From Veillonella sp. T11011-6 (GTDB lineage: Bacteria; Bacillota; Negativicutes; Veillonellales; Veillonellaceae): 64,000 nucleotides of DNA. The notes under the pieces are model-generated. The model worked only from the letters and a program-made list of their open reading frames with translations. It ran no database searches and was not told the DNA's origin. Shown here piece by piece: positions 27,292-36,500 of this stretch (positions are counted from its first letter, which is position 1; the number at the start of each line of letters is the position of its first letter). The stretch lies in NCBI RefSeq assembly GCF_002959755.1, contig NZ_PPCW01000001.1:310001-374000 (forward strand), read 5' to 3'. The position numbers and the translations under genes were made by a program.

Positions 27292-27989
27292 TGCGACTCG
27301 ATAAATTATTAGCTAATAAAGCTTATGGCAGTCGAAAAGAAGTTCATCAACTCTTAAAGGATCAAAGAGTTACTATTAATGGTGAAATAACAACAAAAAA
27401 AGATATCCACGTTGATATTGAGTCTGATGTAATAACGGTTGATGGACAAGTAGTTAATACTAAGCAGCAGTATTATGTAAAATTTCATAAACCCAAAGGC
27501 TATGTTACCGCTGTGGAGGATGCAAATCATCCTGTTGTAATGGATTTATTGCCACCTGAATATATTAAAATGGGAGTAGTTCCAGTCGGAAGGTTAGACA
27601 AGGATACAGAAGGATTACTGTTGCTTACCAATGATGGTGTTTGGGGACATTCAATCATTAATGGTAATAAACATGTATCCAAGGTTTATTACGTAGAATA
27701 TGATGGTGAGTTAACAGAAGAAGGAATTCAACGTATAAAAGAGGGGATTGTACTAGGTGACGGAACCCATTGCAAGCCTGCTTTAATTGATGTTGTATCT
27801 TCTCAATCTCTGCATATTACCATTGAAGAAGGCAAATATCATCAGGTAAAACGTATGATTGGTGCTGCAGGCGGTACTGTTACATATTTAAAACGGTTAA
27901 CTATAAGCCATATAGATTTAACAGGGATTGAAGAGGTTGGTTCTATACAGGACTTAACCATTGGTGATATAGAGGCTTTCAAAAAATAG
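27288..27989 (+). CDS. RsuA-family rRNA pseudouridine synthase
   Basis: 233 residues. Seen: N-terminal S4 RNA-binding domain (MRLDKLLANKAYGSRKEVHQLLKDQRVTING-like, first 60 residues) and catalytic Asp in PVGRLDKDTEGLLLLTNDG around 102-120, followed by YVEYDGELTEEG and GKYHQVKRMIGAAGG. Likely makes one pseudouridine in 16S or 23S rRNA; RsuA, RluB, RluE and RluF cannot be told apart here. Two consecutive ATGs (27288, 27291) overlap the cobC stop. Confidence 0.92.
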   Translation: MMRLDKLLANKAYGSRKEVHQLLKDQRVTINGEITTKKDIHVDIESDVITVDGQVVNTKQQYYVKFHKPKGYVTAVEDANHPVVMDLLPPEYIKMGVVPVGRLDKDTEGLLLLTNDGVWGHSIINGNKHVSKVYYVEYDGELTEEGIQRIKEGIVLGDGTHCKPALIDVVSSQSLHITIEEGKYHQVKRMIGAAGGTVTYLKRLTISHIDLTGIEEVGSIQDLTIGDIEAFKK

Positions 27990-28059
27990 CATAAAATTCT
28001 ATTCAATATAGGTATTTTATGGTAAGATTAATTGTACTTTATTGACTAGGAGCATGATT

Positions 28060-29133
28060 ATGAATGGTTTAAATCTGCTACAACAGTATATTAAAGAGCA
28101 AGAATTAACAGGTGTCATTTTGATGAGCCCTATTAATCTACATTATTTTGCTGGTTTTACTGGTACTACAGGCTTTGCTATCATTACACAAGATAAAGCC
28201 TTTATGATTACTGATTTCAGATATACTGAGCAAGCTACAAAACAATGTGAAGGATATACAGTCATTCAATATGAATCCTCTGTTATGGATACTCTTGTAG
28301 ATATATTCAATGAGCATCATATTCACGAAGGTTTATTCGGTATTGAAGGCAAGCAAATGCCGGTAGATACGTATGAAACCTTATGTGATACATTAGATGA
28401 ACGCTTTAATTTTACATCTATCAATTTTGCTAAACTACGAGCAGTTAAGCGAGAGGATGAATTAGAATTATTGCGAAAAGCCGCTAAAATTGGTGACGAC
28501 GCCTTTGCTGCATTACTGCCACAATTAAAGGTAGGGATGACAGAAAACGAAGCGCGCATCATATTAGAAACAGAAATGTTAAAACGTGGGTCAGAGGAAC
28601 CTTCCTTTGCAACCATCGTTGCTTCTGGTAACCGTTCTAGTATGCCTCATGGTGTAGCCAGTGATAAGGTCATTGAAGCAGGTGATTTTGTTACCTTCGA
28701 CTTTGGCTCCGTATATAAGGGTTACCATTCAGATATGACTAGAACTATTGTAATGGGTCCTGCCTCTGAATTACAAAAAAAGCTGTATAGTATAGTTTTA
28801 GAAGCACAAAAACGCGGTGTAGCTGCTGTTCGGGCTGGTATTACTGGTAAAGAACTCGATGCAGTATGTCGTGATTATATTAAAGAACATGGATATACCA
28901 AGGAATTTAATCACGGCACTGGTCATGGCATAGGTCTTGAGATTCACGAAGAACCAGTGGCTAATACAAAATCCGATACGGTATTTACAGAAAATATGAT
29001 CATTACGGTAGAGCCTGGTATTTATATTACAGGTACTATCGGATTGAGAATAGAGGATAGTGTCATCGTCAAATCTGACGGCTATGAGGTGTTGACACAT
29101 AGTCCAAAAGAGTTAATTGAAATAGGTATTTAG
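28060..29133 (+). CDS. M24 family Xaa-Pro peptidase
   Basis: 357 residues from ATG 28060, seven bases after AGGAG; ORF-extending codons upstream are before that site. Aminopeptidase P-like enzyme that removes N-terminal residues next to proline. Seen: N-terminal creatinase-like domain, then the pita-bread fold with metal ligands in VTFDFGSVYKGYHSDMTRT, HGTGHGIGLEIHEEP, TVEPGIYI and RIEDSV. Placed before efp, a frequent pairing in Bacillota, and fits with Pro-rich translation only by association. Confidence 0.94.
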   Translation: MNGLNLLQQYIKEQELTGVILMSPINLHYFAGFTGTTGFAIITQDKAFMITDFRYTEQATKQCEGYTVIQYESSVMDTLVDIFNEHHIHEGLFGIEGKQMPVDTYETLCDTLDERFNFTSINFAKLRAVKREDELELLRKAAKIGDDAFAALLPQLKVGMTENEARIILETEMLKRGSEEPSFATIVASGNRSSMPHGVASDKVIEAGDFVTFDFGSVYKGYHSDMTRTIVMGPASELQKKLYSIVLEAQKRGVAAVRAGITGKELDAVCRDYIKEHGYTKEFNHGTGHGIGLEIHEEPVANTKSDTVFTENMIITVEPGIYITGTIGLRIEDSVIVKSDGYEVLTHSPKELIEIGI

Positions 29134-29148
29134 AAGGAGAAGAGTTAG

Positions 29149-29706
29149 ATGATTTCCAGTAATGATTTTCGTCCAGGTGTAACCGTTGAAATCGACGGTA
29201 ATGTATGGCAAGTAGTTGATTTCCAACACGTTAAACCAGGTAAAGGTGCTGCATTCGTACGTACTAAAATGAAAAATTTGCAAACTGGTTCTGTAGTAGA
29301 ACGTACGTTCAATGCTGGTGAAAAAGTGCCTAAAGCACATGTTGACCGTCGTCGTATGCAATACTTATACGAATCTGATGGCGCTTACACATTCATGGAT
29401 AACGAAACTTATGATCAAGTTGAACTTAACCTTGAACAACTAGGTGATGCTAAAAACTTCCTTCTTGAAAATATGGAAGTATCCATCATGTTCTTCCAAG
29501 GTATCGTAATCGGTATCGATTTACCTGTAGCTGTTGAACTTCGAGTAGTTGAAACAGACCCTGGTATCCGTGGTGATACTGCTACTGGTGGTAACAAACC
29601 AGCTGTATTGGAAACAGGCTACACTGTAAAAGTACCTCTCTTCATTGAAGTAGATGATGTACTTCGTATTGATACTCGTACAGGTCAATACATCGAACGT
29701 GCCTAA
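29149..29706 (+). CDS. efp: Elongation factor P
   Basis: Binds the ribosome and relieves stalling at polyproline. 185 residues, three beta-barrel domains. Seen: [40 protein letters not shown] start, with Lys at the tip position in KPGKGAAF, and C-terminal [34 protein letters not shown] precedes the ATG, 15 bases after the peptidase gene. Confidence 0.98.
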   Translation: MISSNDFRPGVTVEIDGNVWQVVDFQHVKPGKGAAFVRTKMKNLQTGSVVERTFNAGEKVPKAHVDRRRMQYLYESDGAYTFMDNETYDQVELNLEQLGDAKNFLLENMEVSIMFFQGIVIGIDLPVAVELRVVETDPGIRGDTATGGNKPAVLETGYTVKVPLFIEVDDVLRIDTRTGQYIERA

Positions 29707-29780
29707 TACGTATTGATATGTATTGGGGCTAGATCTTTTCATGGAATCTGATTCCCCATATATCTAACATTTGCACTGTA

Positions 29781-29828
29781 AGCACTTGTCGTCTATGTAA
29801 TTATATATAGGGACAAGTGCTTTTTTTG
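29781..29828 (+). terminator. Terminator after efp, immediately before the asp23 ribosome binding site
   Basis: Perfect 10-bp stem AGCACTTGTC (29781-29790) / GACAAGTGCT (29812-29821) with an inner CTAT/ATAG pairing, followed by eight T. The next gene's AGAGG site is only a few bases past the T run, so it either ends the efp operon with asp23 read-through, or acts as a leader attenuator. Confidence 0.85.
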
Positions 29829-29840
29829 AAAGAGGCCAGT

Positions 29841-30221
29841 ATGACCAAGAAAAATACTGAACTAGAGTCTGGTAAAATTAAGATTAGTGAAGATGTATAT
29901 GCTACGATTGTTACTATAGCAGCGCTTGAAACAAAGGGTATACATCATATGAGCTCCACCTTTAATGATGATGTAAATGCCTTCTTTAGACGTAAATCTG
30001 ATTATGAAGGTGTAAAGATATCATTTAACGATGAAGGAGCTCTTTCTGTAACATTATATGTTTGCATTCAATATGGATACCGTATCCCTGATGTGGCCTT
30101 ACGTTTACAAGAACGTATCAAAACAGCTTTAGTTTCTTATACCGAAATTGAGGTACAAACCATTGATGTAGTGGTACAAGACATTATTTTTGATGATTTA
30201 GTAACACCATCACAGCCTTAG
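29841..30221 (+). CDS. Asp23/Gls24 family envelope stress protein (first copy)
   Basis: 126 residues from ATG 29841, after AGAGG; a TTG-type start at 29817 lies in the terminator. DUF322/Asp23 family, cytoplasmic or membrane-associated proteins of Gram-positive envelopes. Seen: LESGKIKISEDVYATIVTIAALETKGIHHMSS, the typical opening, and a beta-alpha pattern VTLYVCIQYGYRIPDVALRLQERIK. Biochemical role unknown. Followed 12 bases later by a second, diverged member of the family. Confidence 0.9.
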   Translation: MTKKNTELESGKIKISEDVYATIVTIAALETKGIHHMSSTFNDDVNAFFRRKSDYEGVKISFNDEGALSVTLYVCIQYGYRIPDVALRLQERIKTALVSYTEIEVQTIDVVVQDIIFDDLVTPSQP

Positions 30222-30233
30222 GAGGGTATCTAT

Positions 30234-30629
30234 ATGAGTTCAGACAATCAATTAAACTATGGATTAGATATGGATACCATTGATATTGCAGACTCTGTCA
30301 TCATCGATGTAGCTACTAAAACATTAGCTACGATTCCAGGTATTCATTCTTTAAGCCCTCGCTTTTACGATGAACTAGTAGAGGGTATTACACATGCCTT
30401 TGGTCAACGTAGTTTACCAGGTATTAATGTTAAACATCGTAAAGGTTTTATTGAAATTAATATTTATATTAAAGCCTTGTATGGATACAATCTTATTGAA
30501 TTATCCAAACAATTGCAGTTAGAAATCAAACAAACCTTAAAGAATATGCTTGATCTTAATCATGTTAAGGTTGATGTTCATATTGAAGGTATTGTTAAAG
30601 AAAAGGAGTCAACTCCACATGGTAATTAA
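30234..30629 (+). CDS. Asp23/Gls24-like protein (second copy)
   Basis: 131 residues, diverged from the first copy. Seen: DSVIIDVATKTLATIPGIHSLSPRFYDELVEGITHAFGQ, then INIYIKALYGYNLIELSKQLQLEIKQTLKNML, which keeps the alternating pattern of the family. GGAGGG precedes the ATG. Its 3' end overlaps nusB by 11 bases. The order asp23-nusB is known in many Bacillota; two tandem copies could form hetero-oligomers (inference). Confidence 0.83.
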   Translation: MSSDNQLNYGLDMDTIDIADSVIIDVATKTLATIPGIHSLSPRFYDELVEGITHAFGQRSLPGINVKHRKGFIEINIYIKALYGYNLIELSKQLQLEIKQTLKNMLDLNHVKVDVHIEGIVKEKESTPHGN

Positions 30630-31023
30630 GCGAAATCGACGTGAAGCACGTCAATACGCATTTCAAATGTTATATGCTAATGAATTTCATTCAGACCAAA
30701 GTGATGTTCAATTTCCAGAAGGACATATGCATAAATCTATGGATAAGGCCTATGCGAATAATATTATAAATGGTGTATTATCCACTTCTGAAATTATAGA
30801 TGCAACATTACAGCCATTTTGTAAATCACGTAAAGTTGAAAACTTAGACAAGGTTGATCGTGCTATTTTACGTATTGCTCTATGGGAAATGACAAATGAA
30901 GATGAACCTTTAGAACCATCTATAGCTATTAATGAAGCTATTCAATTAGCTAAAGATTTTGGTTCTGATTCTTCCTATAAATTAATTAATGCAATTCTAG
31001 ATGCATATAATAAGAGTAAATAA
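30619..31023 (+). CDS. nusB: Transcription antitermination factor NusB
   Basis: Binds boxA RNA with NusE (S10) in rRNA antitermination. 134 residues from ATG 30619 behind AAAAGGAG; upstream in-frame codons to 30550 overlap the previous gene and were dropped. Seen: RREARQYAFQMLYANEF start, and the C-terminal helices DRAILRIALWEM and EPSIAINEAIQLAKDFGSDSSYKLINAILD. Its stop overlaps the next ATG. Confidence 0.95.
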   Translation: MVIKRNRREARQYAFQMLYANEFHSDQSDVQFPEGHMHKSMDKAYANNIINGVLSTSEIIDATLQPFCKSRKVENLDKVDRAILRIALWEMTNEDEPLEPSIAINEAIQLAKDFGSDSSYKLINAILDAYNKSK

Positions 31024-31976
31024 TGAAACGATATTACTTAGGCATTGATACTAGTTGCTACACTACAAGTTGTGCCATTATAGATAGCGACTTTCAAATA
31101 GTTGGGGAAGCTCGCAAAATATTAGAGGTCAAACAGGGTGAGCGAGGACTACAACAATCAAATATGGTCTTTCAACATACAAAGGCATTGCCTAAGTTGA
31201 TATCTGAATTGCCACAACTACCAATTAGCGGTATCGGTGTTAGTGGTTTTCCTAGACGTGAGGAAAATTCCTATATGCCAGCCTTTATGGTAGGGCTAGG
31301 GTATGGTCAATCTCTAAGTCATATGTTGAATGTACCTTTACAAGTTTTTGCACATCAAGAAAATCATATTTTAGCTGCCCTTCGAGAACTAAAAACAATT
31401 CCTAAAGATCCATTTTTAGCACTTCATTTATCAGGTGGTACTACAGAACTCGTGTATTGTCATTATAAAGGAGAAGGCATATTTGAGTCTCACATTATTG
31501 GCGGCTCTAAGGATTTACAAGGCGGTCAATATGTAGATCGTATTGGTGTTGCAATGGGTTTGCCATTTCCTGCAGGCAAACATCTAGAGACATTAGCATT
31601 ACAAACTACAGAATATGAACCATTACCATCTTCTGTAAAAGAAGGTTGGATAAGCTTTGCTGGGCCATGTAGTGCGGCTATGCGACGCATTAGTGATTCC
31701 ATGAATGATATGGAAAAATCTAATCTATCGCGAGCTGTATTCACCTCTATTGGAAATGCACTAGAAAAAATGATTACCTATCATTTAAAAAATAAACCTG
31801 TTAAAACATTAATTGCCGTAGGTGGTGTAATGAGCAATAGTATACTTCGTCATCGTATGGAGCATTATTGTATGCGTAATCACATTACATTACACGTGGC
31901 ACAACCACAATTTTCTGTTGATAATGCCACTGGCAATGCTTTTGGCGCTGCTTTTTTAGAGGAAATTAGAGGATAA
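31023..31976 (+). CDS. Kae1/TsaD-like protein (TsaD paralogue)
   Basis: 317 residues of the Kae1/TsaD ASKHA ATPase fold. Seen: LGIDTSCYTTSCAIID phosphate-binding start, HQENH at about 113-117 in place of the HxExH metal motif of TsaD, LHLSGGTTELV, GGSKDLQGGQYVDRIGVAMGLPFPAGKHLE, and C-terminal VGGVMSN. The true TsaD is usually about 340 residues; this shorter form sits between nusB and xseA in several Bacillota, so a paralogue of unknown function is more likely than the t6A enzyme itself. Confidence 0.82.
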   Translation: MKRYYLGIDTSCYTTSCAIIDSDFQIVGEARKILEVKQGERGLQQSNMVFQHTKALPKLISELPQLPISGIGVSGFPRREENSYMPAFMVGLGYGQSLSHMLNVPLQVFAHQENHILAALRELKTIPKDPFLALHLSGGTTELVYCHYKGEGIFESHIIGGSKDLQGGQYVDRIGVAMGLPFPAGKHLETLALQTTEYEPLPSSVKEGWISFAGPCSAAMRRISDSMNDMEKSNLSRAVFTSIGNALEKMITYHLKNKPVKTLIAVGGVMSNSILRHRMEHYCMRNHITLHVAQPQFSVDNATGNAFGAAFLEEIRG

Positions 31977-31978
31977 TC

Positions 31979-33202
31979 GTGAATGTATTAACCATTACAC
32001 AATTAAACAATCTTATAAAGCGCACCTTAGACCGTGAATATCTACTTAAGAATCTTTATGTTAGCGGTACTATTATTAACGCTAAGCGTCATAGTAGTGG
32101 TCATATGTATTTCTCGTTAAAAGATGAAGAATCCGCTATTGATGTTACCATGTGGTCTAGTACAGTTATGCAAAAAGGACTGGCCAATGCCATTCAAAAT
32201 GGATTATTAGTCACTGTGAAAGCATCTGTTAATTTTTACAATAAAATGGGCCGTTTAAATCTCATTGCATCAGATATGCAAATAGGTTCTAAAAGTCCGT
32301 TACAGATCGAATTTGATGCATTGAAACGGGAACTAACTGCCTTAGGATACTTTGATGATAGCCATAAACAAAATTTACCATACATGGCAAGTTGTATCGG
32401 GATTGTTACATCTCAATCAGGCGCTGTATTACATGATATTTTACATGTCAGCGAAAGACGAAACCCATTAGTTCAATTTAAATTGTTCTCTGTTCCTGTC
32501 CAAGGTAATACAGCAGGACCTGTTATAGCTAAAGGAATAGCAGCGGCTGATGCTGATCCAGAGATAGACCTTATCATCGTTGGTCGTGGTGGTGGATCTA
32601 TGGAGGATTTATGGTGCTTCAATGATAGAGCAGTTGTAGAGGCTATATATACTGCTAATACACCAGTTATCTCAGCAGTAGGTCATGAAACAGATTATAC
32701 CTTATGTGATTATGTAGCAGATGCTCGTGGAGCAACGCCAAGTCACGCTGCAGAAATGGCTGTACTTCCTATCATTACACTACAAGATCAATTAACAGAA
32801 AAAGAAGAATACCTACACGAGTTTATACGTTATACATTACAGCAGAAACGTACAGATTTGACATTGCTCTTTAATCGTAGATTAGGTATTCCAGCTCTAC
32901 AATTTTTGCATAAACAGAAAACGCATTTACAAGAGCTTTCACAATCATTAACTAATGCTACAAAAGAACGATGCAATACAGAGAAACATAGTTTAGCATT
33001 ATTAGCTCAACAATTAGAATCTCTAAATCCATTACAAATGATGGTAAAAGGGTTTGCAAAGGTTGAACATAATGATAAACCTATAACGTCTGTTACTCAA
33101 TTACATCCAAAGGATGATATACGAGTTACACTTGCTGATGGTTATGTGAATGCTACGGTAAAGGAGGCGCATAAAGATGGCCGCATCACTAAAAAGTTAT
33201 GA
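31979..33202 (+). CDS. xseA: Exodeoxyribonuclease VII large subunit
   Basis: Catalytic subunit of a single-strand exonuclease. 407 residues from GTG 31979, after AGAGGA. Seen: N-terminal OB fold (LYVSGTIINAKRHSSGHMYFSLKDEESAIDVTMW-like), catalytic domain with GIVTSQSGAVLHDILHVSERR and VGRGGGSMEDLWCFNDR, SAVGHETDYTLCDYVADARGATPSHAAE, then a coiled-coil tail. Overlaps xseB by 26 bases. Confidence 0.96.
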   Translation: MNVLTITQLNNLIKRTLDREYLLKNLYVSGTIINAKRHSSGHMYFSLKDEESAIDVTMWSSTVMQKGLANAIQNGLLVTVKASVNFYNKMGRLNLIASDMQIGSKSPLQIEFDALKRELTALGYFDDSHKQNLPYMASCIGIVTSQSGAVLHDILHVSERRNPLVQFKLFSVPVQGNTAGPVIAKGIAAADADPEIDLIIVGRGGGSMEDLWCFNDRAVVEAIYTANTPVISAVGHETDYTLCDYVADARGATPSHAAEMAVLPIITLQDQLTEKEEYLHEFIRYTLQQKRTDLTLLFNRRLGIPALQFLHKQKTHLQELSQSLTNATKERCNTEKHSLALLAQQLESLNPLQMMVKGFAKVEHNDKPITSVTQLHPKDDIRVTLADGYVNATVKEAHKDGRITKKL

Positions 33203-33383
33203 AAAAAAATATAAAGCCTTAGAGGATATTGTGAAACAATTGGACGATGGTGATATGACCATCTCTGAACTCTTAACTCAATATAAAAAAGGCTTAACAT
33301 TAGTAAAAGAATGTGCAGAAATGCTCGATTCAGTTGAAAATGAAGTTCAACAAATTATCGAAGAAGTTCGCATCAGCGAATAA
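33177..33383 (+). CDS. xseB: Exodeoxyribonuclease VII small subunit
   Basis: 68-residue helical subunit that binds the coiled coil of XseA. Seen: SYEKKYKALEDIVKQLDDGDMTISELLTQYKKGLTLVKECAEML, the conserved pattern of the family (usual length 60-90). AAGGAGG within xseA serves its ATG. Confidence 0.95.
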   Translation: MAASLKSYEKKYKALEDIVKQLDDGDMTISELLTQYKKGLTLVKECAEMLDSVENEVQQIIEEVRISE

Positions 33384-33392
33384 GGAGATTCT

Positions 33393-34271
33393 ATGTTCAA
33401 AGATTATTTAGGGTCTAGCAAACAACATATTGAACAATGGTTAGGTGAGGTATTAAGTAGCCCAAATCAAGAATTTAAACCTCTTTATGAATCCATGAGT
33501 TATAGCTTAATGCAAGGCGGTAAGCGGATCCGACCAATCTTATCTAAAGCTGTGTTAGAAATGCTTCATAAAGATCCAGCTGAGTATAAGGAATTTCTAT
33601 GTGCCATGGAGTGTATCCATACATATTCCTTAGTACATGATGATCTACCAGCTATGGATAATGATGATTATCGCAGAGGTAATTTAACAAATCATAAAGT
33701 TTATGGTGAAGGTATGGCTATTCTAGCTGGTGATGGTTTATTAACTTATGCTTTTCAACTAATGACTGAGAATAAAACTGCTACGCCTCAGCAAAAAATA
33801 GATGCTATTAAATGTGTAGCTACTGCAGCAGGCCCGGAAGGTATGGTCGGTGGTCAAGCCTTCGATATGCTCAGTGAAGATAAGCATATCCCACTAGAAG
33901 AGTTAAAGGTTTTGCACAGTGGAAAAACGGGTGCATTATTTAATGCGTCAGTAGAATTAGGCCTTATTTTAGGCAATGCAGATACGGCTACTCGAAAAGC
34001 GCTTATGGAGTATGCTAATTGTTTAGGATTGTTATTCCAAATTACTGATGATATTCTAGATGTAACTGGAACAATTGAAGAACTAGGAAAGACTCCTGGT
34101 AGTGATATTCGACAACATAAATCGACGTATGTATCTTTCCTTGGTTTAGAAGGAGCAAAAGAGCAAGCCGCATTAGTTGGCCAACAAGCTCACGATGCAT
34201 TAGATTCTGTTTCTTATGATACATCTATATTATCTGCTCTAATTGATTATCTTTTAGAACGAACTAATTAA
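33393..34271 (+). CDS. ispA: Farnesyl/geranyl diphosphate synthase
   Basis: Condenses isopentenyl diphosphate with allylic diphosphates to make farnesyl diphosphate for undecaprenyl and quinone chains. 292 residues. Seen: GGKRIRP near 46, first Asp-rich motif DDLPAMDNDD near 86-95, GQAFDM, HSGKTGALF and second motif QITDDILD. AAGGAG precedes the ATG. xseA-xseB-ispA is a standard Bacillota order; dxs, often next, is not here. Confidence 0.95.
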   Translation: MFKDYLGSSKQHIEQWLGEVLSSPNQEFKPLYESMSYSLMQGGKRIRPILSKAVLEMLHKDPAEYKEFLCAMECIHTYSLVHDDLPAMDNDDYRRGNLTNHKVYGEGMAILAGDGLLTYAFQLMTENKTATPQQKIDAIKCVATAAGPEGMVGGQAFDMLSEDKHIPLEELKVLHSGKTGALFNASVELGLILGNADTATRKALMEYANCLGLLFQITDDILDVTGTIEELGKTPGSDIRQHKSTYVSFLGLEGAKEQAALVGQQAHDALDSVSYDTSILSALIDYLLERTN

Positions 34272-34299
34272 TTGGTATTACCTGAAGAAGGTATAAATA

Positions 34300-34779
34300 A
34301 TGATTGATATATTACCACAAATAGCACACAACTACATAGCACAAGCTGCATTTTGGGGATGGTTTACTGCGCAGGCTATCAAATTTGTATGGCAACTAGT
34401 TCGGCATGGTAAATTTAGTCCAGAACGCCTTGTGGGTTCTGGGGGATTTCCCAGTTCCCATACATCCTTTGTAATCGCTACAACTACGGCTATATATCTA
34501 AAAAGTGGAGCTTCGGATCTATTTATTCTATCCTTAGTATTTTCTATTGTAGTTATGTATGATGCATCTGGGGTGCGATTAGAAGCTGGGCGTCAAGCTC
34601 AAATTCTAAATCAAATTGTAGATTATTTTACAAAGAAAAACATACCTGTTGTCATTACTCGTAAAGAGGCCTTAAAAGAATTATTAGGACATACACCAAT
34701 AGAGGTATTTGGGGGATTAATCCTCGGTATTCTTGTTGCATGTATTCAATTTTATTATATTTATAATGGTGTTATATGA
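34300..34779 (+). CDS. Divergent PAP2 family membrane protein
   Basis: 159 residues, YuiD/DUF212 'divergent PAP2' family, with about four membrane helices. Seen: KFSPERLVGSGGFPSSHTSFV with the PSSH equivalent of the PAP2 PSGH motif, and DASGVRLEAGRQAQILNQIV. Activity of the family is unproven; a lipid phosphatase role is suggested by the fold. Stop overlaps the tlyA start by 4 bases. It occupies the position between ispA and tlyA where dxs is found in many relatives. Confidence 0.88.
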   Translation: MIDILPQIAHNYIAQAAFWGWFTAQAIKFVWQLVRHGKFSPERLVGSGGFPSSHTSFVIATTTAIYLKSGASDLFILSLVFSIVVMYDASGVRLEAGRQAQILNQIVDYFTKKNIPVVITRKEALKELLGHTPIEVFGGLILGILVACIQFYYIYNGVI

Positions 34780-35579
34780 GCAGTAAAGAACGTTTAGACA
34801 TACTCCTCGTTAACCGAGGACTTTTTGAAAGTAGAGAAAAGGCAAAAGCGGCCATAATGGCTGGCCAAATCTTCATGGATACTACGCGTATTGATAAGGC
34901 AGGTACCAAAATTCCTATAGATGCCAATATTGTAGTAAAGGGCAATACTTTGCCTTATGTTAGTCGCGGTGGATTAAAGTTAGAAAAAGCCATTCAAACG
35001 TATCCTATCAACTTACAGGATGCTATTATGGTTGATATAGGTGCTAGCACAGGTGGTTTTACAGATTGTGCCCTACAAAATGGTGCATCTAAAGTCTTTG
35101 CCATTGACGTAGGCTATAATCAATTGGCTTGGAAATTGCGTCAAGATCCGCGTGTGATTAATATGGAAAAGCAAAATATCCGTACTGTTACACCTGAGCA
35201 ACTTGGTGAACTTGTGGACTTTATTTCTATTGATGTAGCATTTATTTCTTTGGACAAAGTTCTGCCAGTTGCGACTACCTTATTAAAGGATACAGGAGCT
35301 CTTGTAGCTTTGATTAAGCCTCAATTTGAGGCGGGTAAAGAGAATGTAGGTAAAGGCGGTATTGTACGGGATTCTGAAATCCATAAAGAAGTTTTACATC
35401 GTATTTTACACGTTGCTCATGATTGTGGATTATATATTCACGGCTTAACGTTCTCACCAATTAAAGGCATGGAAGGTAATATTGAGTTTTTAGGTTATTT
35501 TAAAAAGTACGAAGAAGGGGCTTTAGCCATTGATAATGCTTTAATTGATTCAGTGGTTGCAGAAGCCCATTCATTATAG
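34776..35579 (+). CDS. tlyA: TlyA family rRNA 2'-O-methyltransferase
   Basis: 267 residues. Methylates ribose of cytidines in 16S and/or 23S rRNA in characterised TlyA proteins; some relatives are haemolysin-like by name only. Seen: N-terminal S4 domain (RLDILLVNRGLFESREKAKAAIMAGQIF-like, about 5-65), SAM motif VDIGASTGGFTDCALQNGA about 86-104, and DVAFISL with the catalytic Lys-Asp-Lys-Glu set (LIKPQFEAG). ATGA overlap upstream; nadK follows after 9 bases. Confidence 0.93.
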   Translation: MSSKERLDILLVNRGLFESREKAKAAIMAGQIFMDTTRIDKAGTKIPIDANIVVKGNTLPYVSRGGLKLEKAIQTYPINLQDAIMVDIGASTGGFTDCALQNGASKVFAIDVGYNQLAWKLRQDPRVINMEKQNIRTVTPEQLGELVDFISIDVAFISLDKVLPVATTLLKDTGALVALIKPQFEAGKENVGKGGIVRDSEIHKEVLHRILHVAHDCGLYIHGLTFSPIKGMEGNIEFLGYFKKYEEGALAIDNALIDSVVAEAHSL

Positions 35580-35588
35580 GAGATTACA

Positions 35589-36473
35589 ATGCGTATCGGA
35601 TTCTTCCCAAACATGGGGAAAAGCAATATTATGGCAGTTCTAAAAATGGCTGCACATATTTGTAAAGATGAAGGTATCGAAGTATTTTTGCCAGATGATC
35701 TCGAATCAGATGCACCTGCACGAGTACTTAAGATTCCTGAAACTCATATTTTAAGTCGTCCAGAAATCTTTAAACAAATTGATATTGCCTTTAGTTTTGG
35801 TGGTGATGGTACCATCATCCATTTGGCAAGACAAATTTACCCATATAATGTACCTGTTTGTGGTATTAACCTTGGTGAGCTAGGCTTTTTAAACCAAATT
35901 GAAGTTCATCAAATGCAAAGTCACATTAAACGTATTGCAAATGGTGATTATAATATAGAAAAACGTGGACATTTATATGCATATATTGACCGAAATAATG
36001 GTAATGAAGAAGAATTAGTACCTATCATTAATGAAATCGTTATTACCCGTGCTGAACCAGCAAAAATGGCACGTATTAACATGTCCATCAATAATCAACA
36101 TACACAAATGTATCCTTCAGATGGATTGATTATTTCCTCTGCAACCGGGTCTACGGGATATAATCTATCCGCAGGTGGCCCTATTATGAAGCCTGATAAT
36201 AGATCTATTATTGTTACACCTGTAGCACCACATCTGATTCAAGGTGTTTCACTTGTATTAGAAGAGCATGATACAATCCAAATCACGATGCCAGAACGTG
36301 AACCACAATTACATATCTGTATAGACGGTACATTTGACTATACGTTTACCAATAAAGAAACACTACATATAAACTCTAATCCTGTATATTGTTTATTCGT
36401 ACGTTTTAAAGATCAATGTTTCTTTGGTACATTATTTAAAAAACTAGCATCTCGTCGTGACGAGTTGTTGTAA
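35589..36473 (+). CDS. nadK: NAD kinase
   Basis: ATP-dependent phosphorylation of NAD to NADP. 294 residues. Seen: FSFGGDGTIIHLAR with the GGDG motif, GINLGELGFLNQIE, the NEIVITR segment, and YPSDGLIISSATGSTGYNLSAGGPI, all family hallmarks. ATAGGAG precedes the ATG. Between tlyA and argR, as in Bacillota. Confidence 0.96.
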   Translation: MRIGFFPNMGKSNIMAVLKMAAHICKDEGIEVFLPDDLESDAPARVLKIPETHILSRPEIFKQIDIAFSFGGDGTIIHLARQIYPYNVPVCGINLGELGFLNQIEVHQMQSHIKRIANGDYNIEKRGHLYAYIDRNNGNEEELVPIINEIVITRAEPAKMARINMSINNQHTQMYPSDGLIISSATGSTGYNLSAGGPIMKPDNRSIIVTPVAPHLIQGVSLVLEEHDTIQITMPEREPQLHICIDGTFDYTFTNKETLHINSNPVYCLFVRFKDQCFFGTLFKKLASRRDELL

Positions 36474-36500
36474 TACTAAAATCTCAAGTGGGGTGATTTT

